From Rhynchonema sp. JSB1_4 (lineage: Eukaryota > Nematoda > Chromadorea > Monhysterida > Xyalidae), in contig JASAMV010006734.1 in NCBI GenBank assembly GCA_030248065.1, forward strand, positions 1-64,000: 64,000 nucleotides of DNA. Direction: 5' to 3'. Shown one piece after another: positions 10,878 through 24,300 of this stretch; the first letter of the stretch is position 1, and each line of letters opens with the position of its first letter. The position numbers were made by a program, and so were the translations under genes. The notes under the pieces are model-generated. The model did no database searches. It was not told the DNA's origin and saw nothing but the letters and a program-made list of their open reading frames with translations.

Positions 10878-12363
10878 CTGTAAACAGGTGAGGGCTTTAT
10901 AGTGGCTGTTGAAACATCAACCAGGGCTGGCAACTATAACAGCGCAGATATAGCCCGTTAATTAAGTCATGGCGTCACATCAGGGTTGTTTTTTTTAATG
11001 GGCCAGCGGCTGGCTCATTTACCAAAAATCGTGTGACTCACTCAAAATTTTTAGTGGCCCAGTGAGCCACCACAGCGGCAAAAAAACCCTGCGTCACATG
11101 CTACGCTTGTGCGTGTTGTCTGTGCATGAGGGCCAGGATATGATCGCCTATACCGTGCCACCGTAGTGGCTTCACGCGAGTATCAAACCAGCTCGTGTTT
11201 AGTGGCCATCTGGTGCGTTTGCACTGACGATGACCCGGTGCACCGATGGTTTGCAGCAGGCGCAAACCAGATTCAAGGACCAGCCAGTGAGCACGGCACG
11301 TCAGCTGACAAACTTATACATAATACAGCAAATTTGCTTTGCATTAAACACAAAAGTAATGAGACTAATGAACACCGACCTAATGCAACTGAGTGAAAAC
11401 TGTACTAACGTCGCTGACTTTGACCAGTTTCGGTGGTAACTTCTCTCGCCGTTGCGTTTTGAACGGCCACTGCAGACCCGTATGTGACATGGCTCTGTAA
11501 ATAAATCATTAAAGACCAAAAAAACTTCTTTTTGTAATAATCTGATAAATACGCGGGCGATTTACAAACGCATTGAAATGTGAATAAAACTTAGCACAGC
11601 CATGAGCATCCACAAAACAGTTTTTTTATCATGTTGTAATGATTGGCAACGAGTATAGTAAGCAAGCTGGCTTGATTCAAATAAAACATTATCGAACGAG
11701 AACAAACGAAACAGACAAGAGAAACCACAAAAACATTGCGTGAATAAAGCAGAATAAACACATGAATATTGATCCGAATAGACACACGAACCGAATGTAC
11801 GACAAACGAAACAAAAGAAACAAGTTTACACAACGATACGAACAAAAAAAACAAGAACATAGCACTGTAAAAGAACGATTAGCATGATTTTAGTGCAGAG
11901 CTCGTGTAAAAATGAATCGTAATAAAAAAGCGACTGATTCCTATCACAAAACTATACGGGTGGGATGCGGTGCAAATATAGCGACATTATAAAGTAAAAA
12001 ATAATAAAGAAACGATGCGGAATAATACAAATAAATTATAGAGAAAACAACAACAAGACAAACTCATTGTAAACACGCAGTTCAGATCAAAGTAGAGCCA
12101 AAAAGTACATCGTTAGCAGCAAAGTTGAATAATTACCCATATAATAACGAGAACGAGAACTGTATACGAACAGCACATGAGCGTGTGGTAAGCAATACAA
12201 TCAAACCTCCACACAGTGAACCTCCCTTATAGACTGCTTTGACTCACATATTTGGCATTCTCCGGGGTGAACAAAAAATAGTAGTCTTCGACTCTGTTCA
12301 CCATGTCAAGATTTGTGTGCAACCCACTCACAATCATTGATCATTCAAAGCCTGAGCCCAGAC
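10878..12363. other. Space between MIC26/27 and RSF1
   Basis: No coding exon supported. A leader exon of MIC26/27 must lie here if the gene is intact. Contents seen: a repeat copy at 11201-11250 and a long AT-rich tract from about 11500 to 12200 that also contains the 3' flank of RSF1. No clear AATAAA on the minus strand was found close to the RSF1 stop codon. Confidence 0.4.
11201..11250 (-). repeat. Dispersed repeat, copy 5
   Basis: On the minus strand it reads CCATCGGTGCACCGGGTCAT, then CGTCAGTGCAAACGCACCAG and ATGGCCACT. The right half matches copies 1 and 4 through ATGGCCAC. Confidence 0.65.
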
Positions 12364-15300
12364 CTAATTGTACTCGTTATCCTGCATGGCTGTCGACAGA
12401 ACATTGCCGAGTCCTTCATCCCCCTGTCCAGTCGGGGGCACGGCGGTCACAGGAGGCAGGGTCATGAAGCCTGGCCCCCCGGGTGGGGGTGCGCCCCCTG
12501 ATGGAAACGGTGCAGCCGGCATCATCGGTGTCATGCTCACAAACTGAGGGGCGATCGGGCCACCTGCTGGATTTGGATAGCCGAGCGGAACCGGGTATGG
12601 CATGGGGTAACCTTGAGACACCGCTCCGTAGGGTATGGTGCCTGGGTAGCACGTGGCCGGGGGCATGGCGTACATGGGCTGTAGTTGGGCGGGCTGGGGC
12701 ACACGTTGAATCACGGATGACATTGCCAGCAGGGGGTGCGGAGTCGGACCCGGGATTTGAGCCAGGGGTGGGGGCACCCCCTGTGTTGCTGTTGTTGTCG
12801 TTGGGGCATTATTGTTCAACAAGGCCGCCACATTGTGTTGCGAGGGGGGTTGCGCATTGGTCATAACTACTGCTGTTGTGGGCTGCTGCTCTGCTGATGT
12901 TTCATTTGGCACTGAAGTAGCAGCAGGAGTAGACAGTTCGGGTTCCGAGTTTGGGTTTTCCTCAGCTTTCGATTCTTCCGTCGACTCTTTCACACATTCC
13001 GGCACTGCTTTGTCGACTTTCACCAATGTGGCCGGCTCCTGGTCTCCGTCCGACATTTCCTGTTCCTTATCTTCGTTCATTTTCTCTTCTTTTTCATTTT
13101 CCTGCTCCTCCGCTTCATCTTTCCGTGCCTTTTCATCGTCCTCCTCAGAACTGGACTCGATTTTCGTTTTGGATTTGTTCTTTGATTTCCCTGCGTCGGA
13201 TTCGGCCGAGCCTGAAATGTTTCGGGAATTCCAGTTATACGCACATTTTGAATTTTGAAATTTCTGATCAGTACAAATGCCATCGAAAAAATTAATTCGA
13301 TGAACTATAGTCTGCATGGAGACAATTGCCTGTGACCTTATTGATGTGAGATTATCTTGTGGTTTCAACAAAAAAAAACACCTCAATCCCACCAACCTTC
13401 ACTCTCATTCTCCTCCTCCTCATCCGGCACGTACTCGTCTTTGCCTGACGCCGACTCTTCACTGTCCTGGATTGCAGCTCGTTGTCTGCTCAGTGCACCG
13501 CGTGGACGTTCATTAGCCTGATTCAGAAAGGCAGGATGAAGCGGTTATCAAATCAAGACAATCATGAGGACGGCCAGGCTGCGGATAGGCAAAACCACAT
13601 TTCGTTGGGGCATTATTTGTCAGTGAAACTGCGTCACTCTGTCATGTAGAAGCCGGACATTATTCTGCTGACCAATCAAAAGTCCCACGTGCCATAACCA
13701 CGTGCGAAGGATATCATATTCATTTCGTCCGCGAAAAGGGATTGTAACGAGTGATACGAAATCTAGATAGTTGACAAAAAACAACAAAAAACACTCACTT
13801 TTTTCTTCTGTTTCACTTGTTCATCCTCCTCCGAGTCGCTGCTGCCTTCGATTTTGCGATAGTCAACCTGACGACGGCGTCGGGCGCCGTATCTAGCAAT
13901 GGATTAAGACAAAAATTATCTATATGTTAATAAAAAATCTATTGGTATTGGTCGCACAACGACTTTATAAGAATCCATCCAAGATTTTTCCTGAATGGCA
14001 AAGCACGTCTCGATGCAGATCACAAGCGCCCTATTTATATTTTTTTCCAAAACATTTCTTCCGATATCACGGTTGAGTTGCTTGAACACAGTGAGTGCGA
14101 TACCTGCAAAACTGTTTCGGAAAGAATATAAATACAGCGCTTGTGATCTGCATCGAGACGTGCTTTACCATTCAGGAAAAATCTTGAATGGATTCTTATA
14201 AAGTCATTGTGCGACCAATATAAAATTTCACAACCACTACTCTCTGTTTGTTTCATATCATCCAAGGAATGAAATGTTTTATTCACTCTGTGAATATCTG
14301 GTGTGATTCTGCAATTGCGCTAGGCAAACAAGCGCGACTCCAAACTAAAAACATTAAAAAAACAATTGCATTACCATTTCATAAACAACAGTCAACCAAA
14401 CCAAGATCATTTTAAAAAAAATTGATTGATCTGGCGACACCAGCCTGAGCTCGGGTAGTTGTGTGGTCATGTATGTAACAGGCAACAATCCGGCCAGCCA
14501 AAATAGGGAGGGCGCAATGCATCTCATGACTGATGAGGACCCGGATGCATTGTGACATATATAGTCTCCCCCGAGGGTCCGAAACTATATATGCAGCTTT
14601 AGACTACTCTATTATTATAAAAATTGCTAACATTTATAAAAAACTAAACAAAACACTGCTACACACTCCTTTTACAAGAGCTCCAAAAGGCAAATGCAAA
14701 AAATCGAAGAATTAGCCAGCCCCAACCTCCCAGTGGCACTCGCAGTGGCGGCAACCCTCCGCTTTGTCGGCGAGTACTCTTGATCGGACTCTGTCTCCTC
14801 GTCACTGCTTCCCCGTCTTCCCCTTTTCGCACGTTTCTTGCCCGCACGTGCCTGAGCGACCAGAGAGTCTTCCGATGATTCAGATGATCCTCCCCTGCCA
14901 CGACGGCGACGTTTAGTGGTGGAGCGACGTAGGGATCTGGATTGAGGTGAATAAAATTATAAAAAAGAAATTGCAGTAACAGCTAGAGCATTCTTTTTTC
15001 TTGTACTTTGTGCGCCCCACCGTTCCCACACAGTGTTCTAAACGTGTCTTTACAACCAGTCTTTCTGTGTGGTGTGAGAATGTTGGTATCCCTGATGACA
15101 AAACAATAATAGCAGGCAAATAAATAGGACTACAGATTTGGCAATATGCACTTTTTGCGTTGACAAAAAACACTCAAGGCATGAGGCCAGGGGTTGAAAA
15201 ATTTGATTTCAGACCGCAAGCTTACAAATGATCACAACAAGAAAGATGTCATGCACATTATTTGCGCAAGTCAAGAGTTTTGTTTTCTGTTAGTAATTTT

Positions 15301-18300
15301 TTAGTCATGTAATGAGAATGAGGTATAGTTCATCCATCAGCTCATGGCACTTTCGTTTGGGAGGTTCAGGTTCCGTTGTGAAAAATTGTCCTCCGCAAGG
15401 CAATGTCAGAGAAAACGGCGCACAAAAATAAAATAAAAACCGATTTTTCTTTCTTTGCCTTTTCGTAAGCCAACCGGAACCGGAACAGCACTGGATCCTG
15501 TCAAACTTTTTAGCTGACCAAAGTGTCATGAGCTGATGGATGGACTATACAGGCTATCACGGCTTGCCTGACCTTGCTGACTATAATTGCCGGTCACGAA
15601 ACATTTTGACACGCGCAAAAATCGGTCCGGCGCGCGCGCACACATCCAAAATGTTTCGTGACCAACAATATTATATTCAATGAAAGTAGGCAGTGAGCGA
15701 TCGCCGGGCGTCTGGAACGCGGGCAAACCGAAATCAACCCAAATTCGCTCAACTCACTGCGGCGGTTCATATTCACTCTCCGAGTCATCATTAGCGACAA
15801 ACGCCCGATCGGCCCTCCTCTGTCTGGCGGCGACACGACGCGATCGCCTTTTCGGCAGATCAGACGCGTCGCTGCACCATTCGCTGTCGTCGTCGCTCTC
15901 ACTTTGTTCGTCCTCCTGGTCGACGTACGACGCTGAACCACTGCAACAACATTGTGGATTGGTGTTTTTGGACAAAATCTGTTTGTGTTTCGATAATTAA
16001 CGGATAAATGAAACAGCAAGCTACCGAGATTTTTATTAAAGGGCTCGGGACACAACCGAACGAAGGGCAGCAGAGCACAGTGTCATACACCTTTGGAAAG
16101 CACTGTGACAGCATATGTCACGCACAAATTTTAAGCTCCTTAGAGTTTCGCTCTCTTGGTAGAGCGACTTTTCGTTCCAGAAAAAAGTGAATTTTTTCAC
16201 AACTTGAAACGACCGGTGCAGAAACCCCAAATGAGTTGAAAGTTAAGTAACATGTGGATAGGATTACAACAGTTTCTGGATAACTTATCATGAGAACTTC
16301 AGTCGCTCAAAGCATTGCCTCACTCGGTGAGGGTGCGAAAGGTTACAAAAATCTGCCATATTTTTCGAGAGCTCAAGTTTGTCTCTAAATTTTGAGGCCG
16401 CGCTTTGTGTTGCAGAAATGAAAATGCAATAGAAAAATAGAGCATTTTCGAAAGTACCAGAAAATAAGGTTTTTAAATTTGGAAACACTTAGATAGCGGC
16501 GTGACAGGCCGAAAAAGACCTAAAAATTGCCACTAAACCGCATAGTTGCATTCATTGGCGGAAATGTGATGTAAATAAGCCACGGATTGCATTGCATTGG
16601 AAACGAGAAAGTCAGATAAACGCACAGTCCAACAATCTAGACGAGTTTCAAGACTTCAAACCCCATGGTCCGGCTGCTGCAGCCATGCCAGCCTGAATAA
16701 GATATTTGGCTATAAGTCGTTACTGTTAAAGATAATTGCACATTTGATAGCATCAAACGATGTAGCTTCAGCGTAGCTATCGAACGATATATAACGTGCC
16801 CATACTATCTCTTACTATGGACAAGAAACGGTCAAAATTCCGAAATCGCACACGGTGACGTGACGGTTCATTCCAGAATCGTCAAAAAAGCAATTTTTTA
16901 ACCTCTGCCCTTAAGCGTAAGAATTTATTGGGGCTTGTTATATATCATTCGAAAGCTACTCTTAAGATACATTGTTTGGTGCTGTCACATTTACAATAGC
17001 TGTTAACAATAGGCATTTATAGCTGAATATCGTATTCAGGAAAGTATGGCTGCCCCGAGAGATCTGTAGATCTGTAGACCTTCGGACCTTGATTGGTTGT
17101 TAAACCAGTCGTTTCTCTCATATTTTTGCTTCGAATCCGATACAATCTGTGGCCTTTATGTGTTACAATTCTGGCGATGAATGTAACCACCTAATCCATC
17201 AGCTTGATGTCGTTCTTGCTCAAAACTCTAGAAAGACTCATAGATATTTCTATCAGGGAGCACATAAAGTGCAGCTATCCACTTCATGCGAACCAACACG
17301 CGTACCAAGCGGGCAAGTCAACTGAGACGGCCCTTCACACTCTGGTTTCGAGAATAGAGGACTCAATCGAAGCAAAAACTTACAGTGTTGGCGCATTCTT
17401 TGATGTGGCTGGTGCTTTCGATCATGCTAGATTTGATGTAATCACTTCAGAACTGGTTAGACGAGAATTGCCTCATTGCGTACAAAGTTGGGCGGATAAC
17501 ATGCTCAGATCAAGAGTTGTTGTGGCGGAACTAAATAGTAGCAAACTTCAGGTCCTGACTTCATGCGGTTGTCCCCAGGGTGGTGTTTCATCACCATTAC
17601 TTTGGTGTTTTGTCATGGATAAACTCCTAAATGAGCTATCCAGACATACTGACCTTTTTGTTCAGGCATATGCGGATGATGGAGTGCTACTTGCAAGTGG
17701 TAGTGATTTAGGTGTACTCTGTGCTCAGATCCAGCAGGGTCTGGATATAACTACAGCTTGGTGCAGAAATCATGGTTTTATCATAAATCCAGCGAAAACT
17801 GAAGTTGTGATATTCACCAGAAAACGACTCAGGGCAGGAATTCAACCGATCAGAATAAATGGCACTGTTCTGTCTTTTTCAGACACAGTGAAGTACTTGG
17901 GTGTGATTCTGGACAGTCAGTTGAGATGGAAAGCTCACATCGACAACCAATGTCGAAAGGCAGTTCATGCGCTATTCCAGTGCCGCAGAGTCGCCAGCTT
18001 CAGATGGGGTTTGCAACCAAAACTCTGTCGGTGGCTGTACAACTGCGTAATTAAACCGATGTTACTTTATGGCTCAATCGTTTGGTGGCCCAGAACAACT
18101 TTAGTGACGGTAAAAAGGCAGCTGAGCAAAATACAACGGCTCGGTTGCCTTTTTATCTCAGGTGCCTTTAGATCAACTCCTACAGCTGCACTCGAAGCGT
18201 TACTCTGCCTCCCGCCGCTTGACCTGGTCGTAAAAGCGGAGGCAATGATGGCGGCATCAAGACTGGTTGACTCAGGTATGTGGTCTCAATCCAATTATGG

Positions 18301-21300
18301 CAAAATGAGCCACATGAGAATTCGAGATGAAACATTTGACCATGTACCTGTTCTACTTATGCCCGGTGACAGAATGGTGCGCAAAAACAGATTTCGTGAT
18401 ACTTTTAGCGTCAATCTGCGTGACAGGCCGTTTTGGGCTGAGCATGGTCACACGTGGATCAGCAATCATGCAGGACTCAAGATATTTACTGACGGAGCCA
18501 AAAACCCCAAAAACGGTTTTACTGGGGCTGGAGTATGGTTCCTTGGCCAAAACTTGAGCCTTGCCCTTGGGTGCACAACTACAGTTTTCCAAGCTGAGGT
18601 TTTCGCAATCATGAAGGCAGCGGAACTGATACGACAAAGAAATATACTTTTTGAAAATATTACCATGTTTACAGACAGTCGTGCGGCACTGCAAGCTCTG
18701 AACTCATGCCAAACTACTTCCAGATTGGTTGACGAATGTCGTGATGCACTCAACCGAGTGGGGGCAGTGAACCAACTGTGCCTCACATGGATTCCCGGTC
18801 ATTCAGGTTTCGAGGGGAACACCAAGGCTGACGAGCTGGCCAAAAAGGGCAAATTCAAGCCATTTTTTGGCCCAGAACCTGCCCTGGGTGCCAGCCCATC
18901 GGTCTTCAAAACTTCAGTGAAAAAGTGGTTAATGGAAGAACTCCAGGCAAAATGGGCGTCTACAGAAGGTTGTAGACAGAGCAAGATGTTTATTCATGGT
19001 GCTACTCTGAGATACACTAGACAGCTTATGACTCTAAAAAGATCGCAACTGAGTGCGGTGGTTGGCATGCTAACCGGTCACTGTACACTAAACCGACATC
19101 TTCACTTGATTGGGCTAACCGAGAGTCCAATCTGTGAAAGCTGCAATTCCGAAGAGGAAACCGCCGAGCACTTCTTGTTGTACTGTAGGTCTCACCGGTC
19201 CAACCGTAGGTTGGAGCTTGGCGGTGAAACATTAACTCATGAAGACATTCGCAATACCAAATTGTCGTACCTTATTGCGTTCATCAAAGGAACTACCAGA
19301 TTGGAACTTTAGACTAACCTGTGTAATCATCAAACATTCAGTGCCCCCGCGTCACTAAGTGAGATACTAACAGCGCAAACCGCGGTATCCAAAACTTCCA
19401 CCCCTTCTCTTTTCAGTCAGTTCAATCGTCAACTCTTTTCAGTGGGCAAAGCGCAATACTCGATACATCAATTCGAAGTCACGCGTATTGAGCTGTCAAT
19501 ATTGGCACTCTTGCCCCCCTATATCTATCTATCTAACCACCTAATTTAGCGGCAATTTAACGGATTTTTAGACCTGTCACGGAGCTAGCCATGAGTTAAA
19601 AAAATTTAAAAACCCTATTTTCTGGTACTTTCGACGATGCTCTATTTCCCCATTGCATTCTTATTTCCGCAACTCAAAGCGTGGCCTCAAAATTTAGGGA
19701 CAAACTTGTGTTCTTGAAAAATATGACCGATTTTTGGAACGTTTCGCACCCTCACCATGTGAAGCAATGCTTTGAGCGATTGACGTTGTGATGGTAAGCT
19801 ATTCAGAAGCTGTTGTAATCCTATCCACGTGTTACTTGACCTTCAACTTACTTTGGGTTTCTGTACCGATCGTTCCAATTTGTGCAAAAATTCACTTTTT
19901 CTGGAACGAAAAGTCGCTCTACCAAGAGATAGCGAATCTCCAAGGAGCTTAAAATCTGTGCGCGTCATAGGCTGTCGGAATGCTTTCCAACGGTATGTAA
20001 CAATATGTCCTGCTACCCTTCCTTCGGTTATGTCCCGAGCCCTTTAAGGGATTTTTAATGTGCCGGTTTTTTTAACAAGGTAAAGACAATCGAGAGTCCC
20101 GACGGAACTCTTGAGAGTGGATGTCATTACGGCGTGAAACATAAGGGAAAAACTGTAGTTTGAGCTTTATAGTGACCTGCACTGGAGATGAGTACTTGTT
20201 CCGGCCTTGTTCGTTTTTGAACATTTTTTGCCCAACAGCACAAAAACTTGGTGCCAAAGAAAATAGGAAGCTCTCACATTAGTGCCAGAATCTCTTTCTG
20301 TCACGTTCATGCCAGTGATTAAACGATTCTTGCTTGTAAACGCAAAACACTGACCTTGACGCCTGATAGTCATCGGTGTCCGACTCGGTCTGATTGTCCA
20401 CATCCAAGTCCGTCAACTTCGGCTTCGATCTCTTCAATTGTGACTGCAAAGTCGGTCGCGCCCCGCTGCCGGCCAGACGTTGTTCTGGACCAGAACCTTC
20501 GGCTGCAATACGAACAATCAATTACAGCCAGTCCTTCGTTGGTCTCACTGTCGGATTTTGTTTGTTGCGAAGACAACGATCGTGCATTGTGGGTTTCAAG
20601 AAACATCTGGAAACAAAAATTATTAGGATGAAGCGAAACTAATCTTGGCAAGCCCGGTCCAATCGGGCTGTTCTGTCAAAAACAGGAGACAAGTCATTTG
20701 GCTCGTCTATGTTGGAGGGAATTGCCGAAACGTGACGTTGTAATCAAACAAGGCGAGACCAAAAACGTTTCCACCGTTTCATTTATGGATTTTTTTTCGC
20801 ACTTGGAAACAGTTATCCTCAGTTAATCGAAATACTGTAATAGAAATCTCTCAAGAAAGGGTCAGGGTCAAACGTGGTAGTAAGAAAGAAAATGGATCGG
20901 ATGTCTGATTAATCATGAAACATGATTCTATCTTCAATACGTCGCAGTACAGAGGCCAGGGTCGGCTCGGAGTGATTGTGGTCATGTTTGATATTGTGCC
21001 AAAATGTTTCGTCAGCTACACTTACGGCTTGTTCAGAACGAGGAAAACAATGAAGTACGACGACGTGCATAAAAATAAACATAGAAAACGGTTCTTGCCG
21101 GAAAAACCGTTTTTTCCAGCAGATATATTTTTCCGGAAAAATTGCAACAATAAGAAGAAATAAACTTCATAAAGTTGAATGTAAACCACAGCTGTTGGCG
21201 AACTTTGTAAACCTCATTCATTCGATTGACGTAGTGAGACAAAAACTGGGCAGGTACCCCAGGAAAATGTTTCGCCAGTTCCACCTACAGTATGCCCTTT

Positions 21301-24300
21301 GTGATAACGAGCAAACCAATCGGATAGGATGAAGTGATAACGCGTGCCGAGACCTGTTTCAATAAAAAACCAAAAACCACCCCTAACTAACTAGTGTCAT
21401 CCGTGGATCCACGTTCGCGTTGTTTCTCATTCTTTTCATTGGCGGCCAAGATGGTAGCCATGTCCTTGCCTCGGCCGAGACCGCCCGTCGGACGCACAAC
21501 ATCTGCAGTTTTAGTTTTCTCGGCAAAATAACGTGGTTTCTATTGTGTTCCTGTTTCGGCGGTTTGACCGTTGCTGGAAGCAACATGATGGCGATAGGCA
21601 CAATGAACAAAACGAGAAAGCGCTTCACGCAGAGATAAACGGCGCACCAGGTCATCATCAGTGCGAATGCACCACAAACACAGCGTTATTCGACCAAAAC
21701 CAAACTAAAAATAACACAAAAATCTGCAAAATAATTCCAAGCATACGTTTTTAGACACTTTTTTGGTGCAATTTGCACCTAAAATTTCAGAATTGCACCT
21801 AAAAATTGGAGGTTAGGTGCAACTTGCACCTATATTTTTCACATTTTGTTCATAAAACAAAGTTCAAGGTGCAAGTTGCACCCCGTGAATTTTGAAAAAA
21901 AATATGATTCCAATCCCAAACTGACTGGCATGTTTCTCCCTGCTCGGCGCTTCCTCTATATCCTCAATTGCTTCCTTCACCATTTCATCATAATTCGAAA
22001 AGTTGTAGTCGACCTGTTTACGGCTGCGACGGGTTCGACTCAGCGCTATTGGCACAACTGGCGATACTTCGCGTCTCTGAATGATTAGTTTTCGTTTTAC
22101 GTCTCGTGGTCTGATACCGCAAGAATGTAACAAAATTTTGGTGTTGCTCTCCATTAGTGGCCCTCCATGTACAGTACGTATCCTGGTGAAACGACAACAC
22201 AGCTGAGACTGATGATGTCGTGTGAAATTCTTGCCGTTACAATCTTCTACTGTTTTGCTCCCAATTTTGTTCCAAGATGAAAATCATTGCGTAAAAAGTT
22301 ACATATTCGTAAATCATCAATGGCGCAAGCAAAACGAAATTAGTGCAATTGGTGTTCCGCACATATTCCCCCTGGCGGATGGCGCATCACTCCATCGTCG
22401 GTTACATACAGCTATAAGTTCCCGAAGCAGAGCACAACAAACCTTCTTCCTCTTCCTCCTCAACCTTCGTCTCTCCTCCTCATCACTGTCAGTCTGCTCC
22501 TCCTCCTGCTCCGACGAGCCCCCTTGTCGCTGCTCGTCATTGTCGCCACCGTTGCGTTCAGCCACCGGTATGATGTTGTTGAGACTGATGCCGATGTACT
22601 CCAACTCGCGCTTCATTCGGTCCGCCGCCGTTCGACGTCTGCAATTTGTTGATTGTACTTTTTTTTTAAAACAATTAGTTTATTTTATTGCACTTGAAAT
22701 TTGTCAACAACGCAATACTTTTCCGGCCAGTTCCTGTGATGTAGGATTTAGAAATATCGCTAACATGTCGTCAAAGGCAAGCAATAACCCGACAGAGCCG
22801 CAAGAAAATGTTTCGCCACAGTCACAAATTCAACAGAGGATCCGATCAATTCAATGCCTTCAACAAAGCTGCCCCAAAGTATTTCCAGTTGACAACCACG
22901 CCGTGAAAAATTATCGAAAAATAATCGAAGCGAGTTTCTGCAGACATTTTCAAGTGATAGACATTTCAACATCTGGATAATAAAAATTCGTTCATCAAAA
23001 CAATTCCAACTTTTTCTCCTCGACCGATCGTTTCGCGATTGCCTCATCCAGCGCTTGAAGTGCTTGCGTCAGTTTGTCGACCAACATTTCGTGCTGACAT
23101 TTCGGACAGAACCAATCGTCGTCGGGAACGTACCTGAATTTAAAGAAAGGTTACTTTTGAACATTTGATATAAAGAAAGAGAAAATCAATTCACTTTTCA
23201 ATGGAAATAAACAAAAAAACCACAGCCCACCACAATTGCGGGTGTAGGCACCAAGTATGCCAGGCATCATCGCATCGGTCACACAACAGAAGCTGGAATA
23301 AAGTAGAAATATTGATTTGTTCACTTCTTGATGAATGAGGGATTTCAATCATTCTTGTACAGCCCACTCTTGTTATAAACCGTCAATGGCTGTCTTTTCC
23401 GGTCTTGATCAGGAATATTCGCTACATAGTGTGGTAATTAGGAGATCGGCCAAGTATCGCCCCAAAACTTGTCGACGTAGTGGACACTTAACTATTCTAA
23501 GAGGGTTCCTACAAAAAGTGGCCAATTAACACTGCACGTTCAAACAGATGTTCTCGACTGATTTTGTGGCATCAATCAACTGAAAACAAATCATGACAAA
23601 AAACAACCTGCCCAACCAACTCACCACTTCCCAGTTGTTCGACCCATTGCATTTCTGACACAACGTTTGTTCGGTGGCCAATTTGCGTTCTTTCGGTTTC
23701 ACCAACGGCGCATCGGCATCAAAATCACTGTCCAGTTCTGATTCGAGATCACGCGCCTTCATCCGTCGCCGACGACGTTTGCCTGGCTGACCTGAAACAC
23801 AGATTGGCTGGGGTGTGATTCTGGAATATTTACGAATTGGTTTTTGTTGCAAGCTCGAGATGAACGAAATTGATTTCTGAAATCGTGTCATCAATTTATG
23901 ACACGTTCGAAACATTTTCTGTCCTTTCACGTTATTATTACATTTTTGTGTGTGGTACATTCAGATTCACAGGAGTGATGCGATCGCTTTTAACAAATCA
24001 CGCGACGAATTTATGAAACTCGCAAAACAGTTTTTCTCGTATTTCATGCATGAATCTTTCGTTTCGAACCCGCACCCAACAACAATTAGTTTGCAAAAAT
24101 CAGGCTTTATATTTTTTGATGAAGATATTTCTGTTCCTCTAGGGGGGGCAACGTTTCGGAAATAAGAAGGAAAATGGACCCCATAAATCGAAGGATTCTC
24201 ACTCTAATACACTACAAAAGACCGAGAATCGCGCGCTCCGCAAAAAGAGCCAAGATTCCGCGCGCATCGTTACATTTTGCGTAATGTTTCGGTGTAAAAA

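Noticed and set aside
12483..13295. Open frames of 114-148 codons on the plus strand
   Set aside because: They are antisense shadows of the last RSF1 exon, caused by its Glu/Lys-rich and Pro/Gly-rich codons.
17196..19534. Host gene with RT/RNase H domains
   Set aside because: Exact 11 bp target duplication, 3' TATC tail and 5' truncation show an inserted LINE copy.
16040..20043. Assembly-generated inverted duplication
   Set aside because: Arms differ by many scattered substitutions and small indels and end precisely at TTAA, which fits an old mobile element better than an assembly error.
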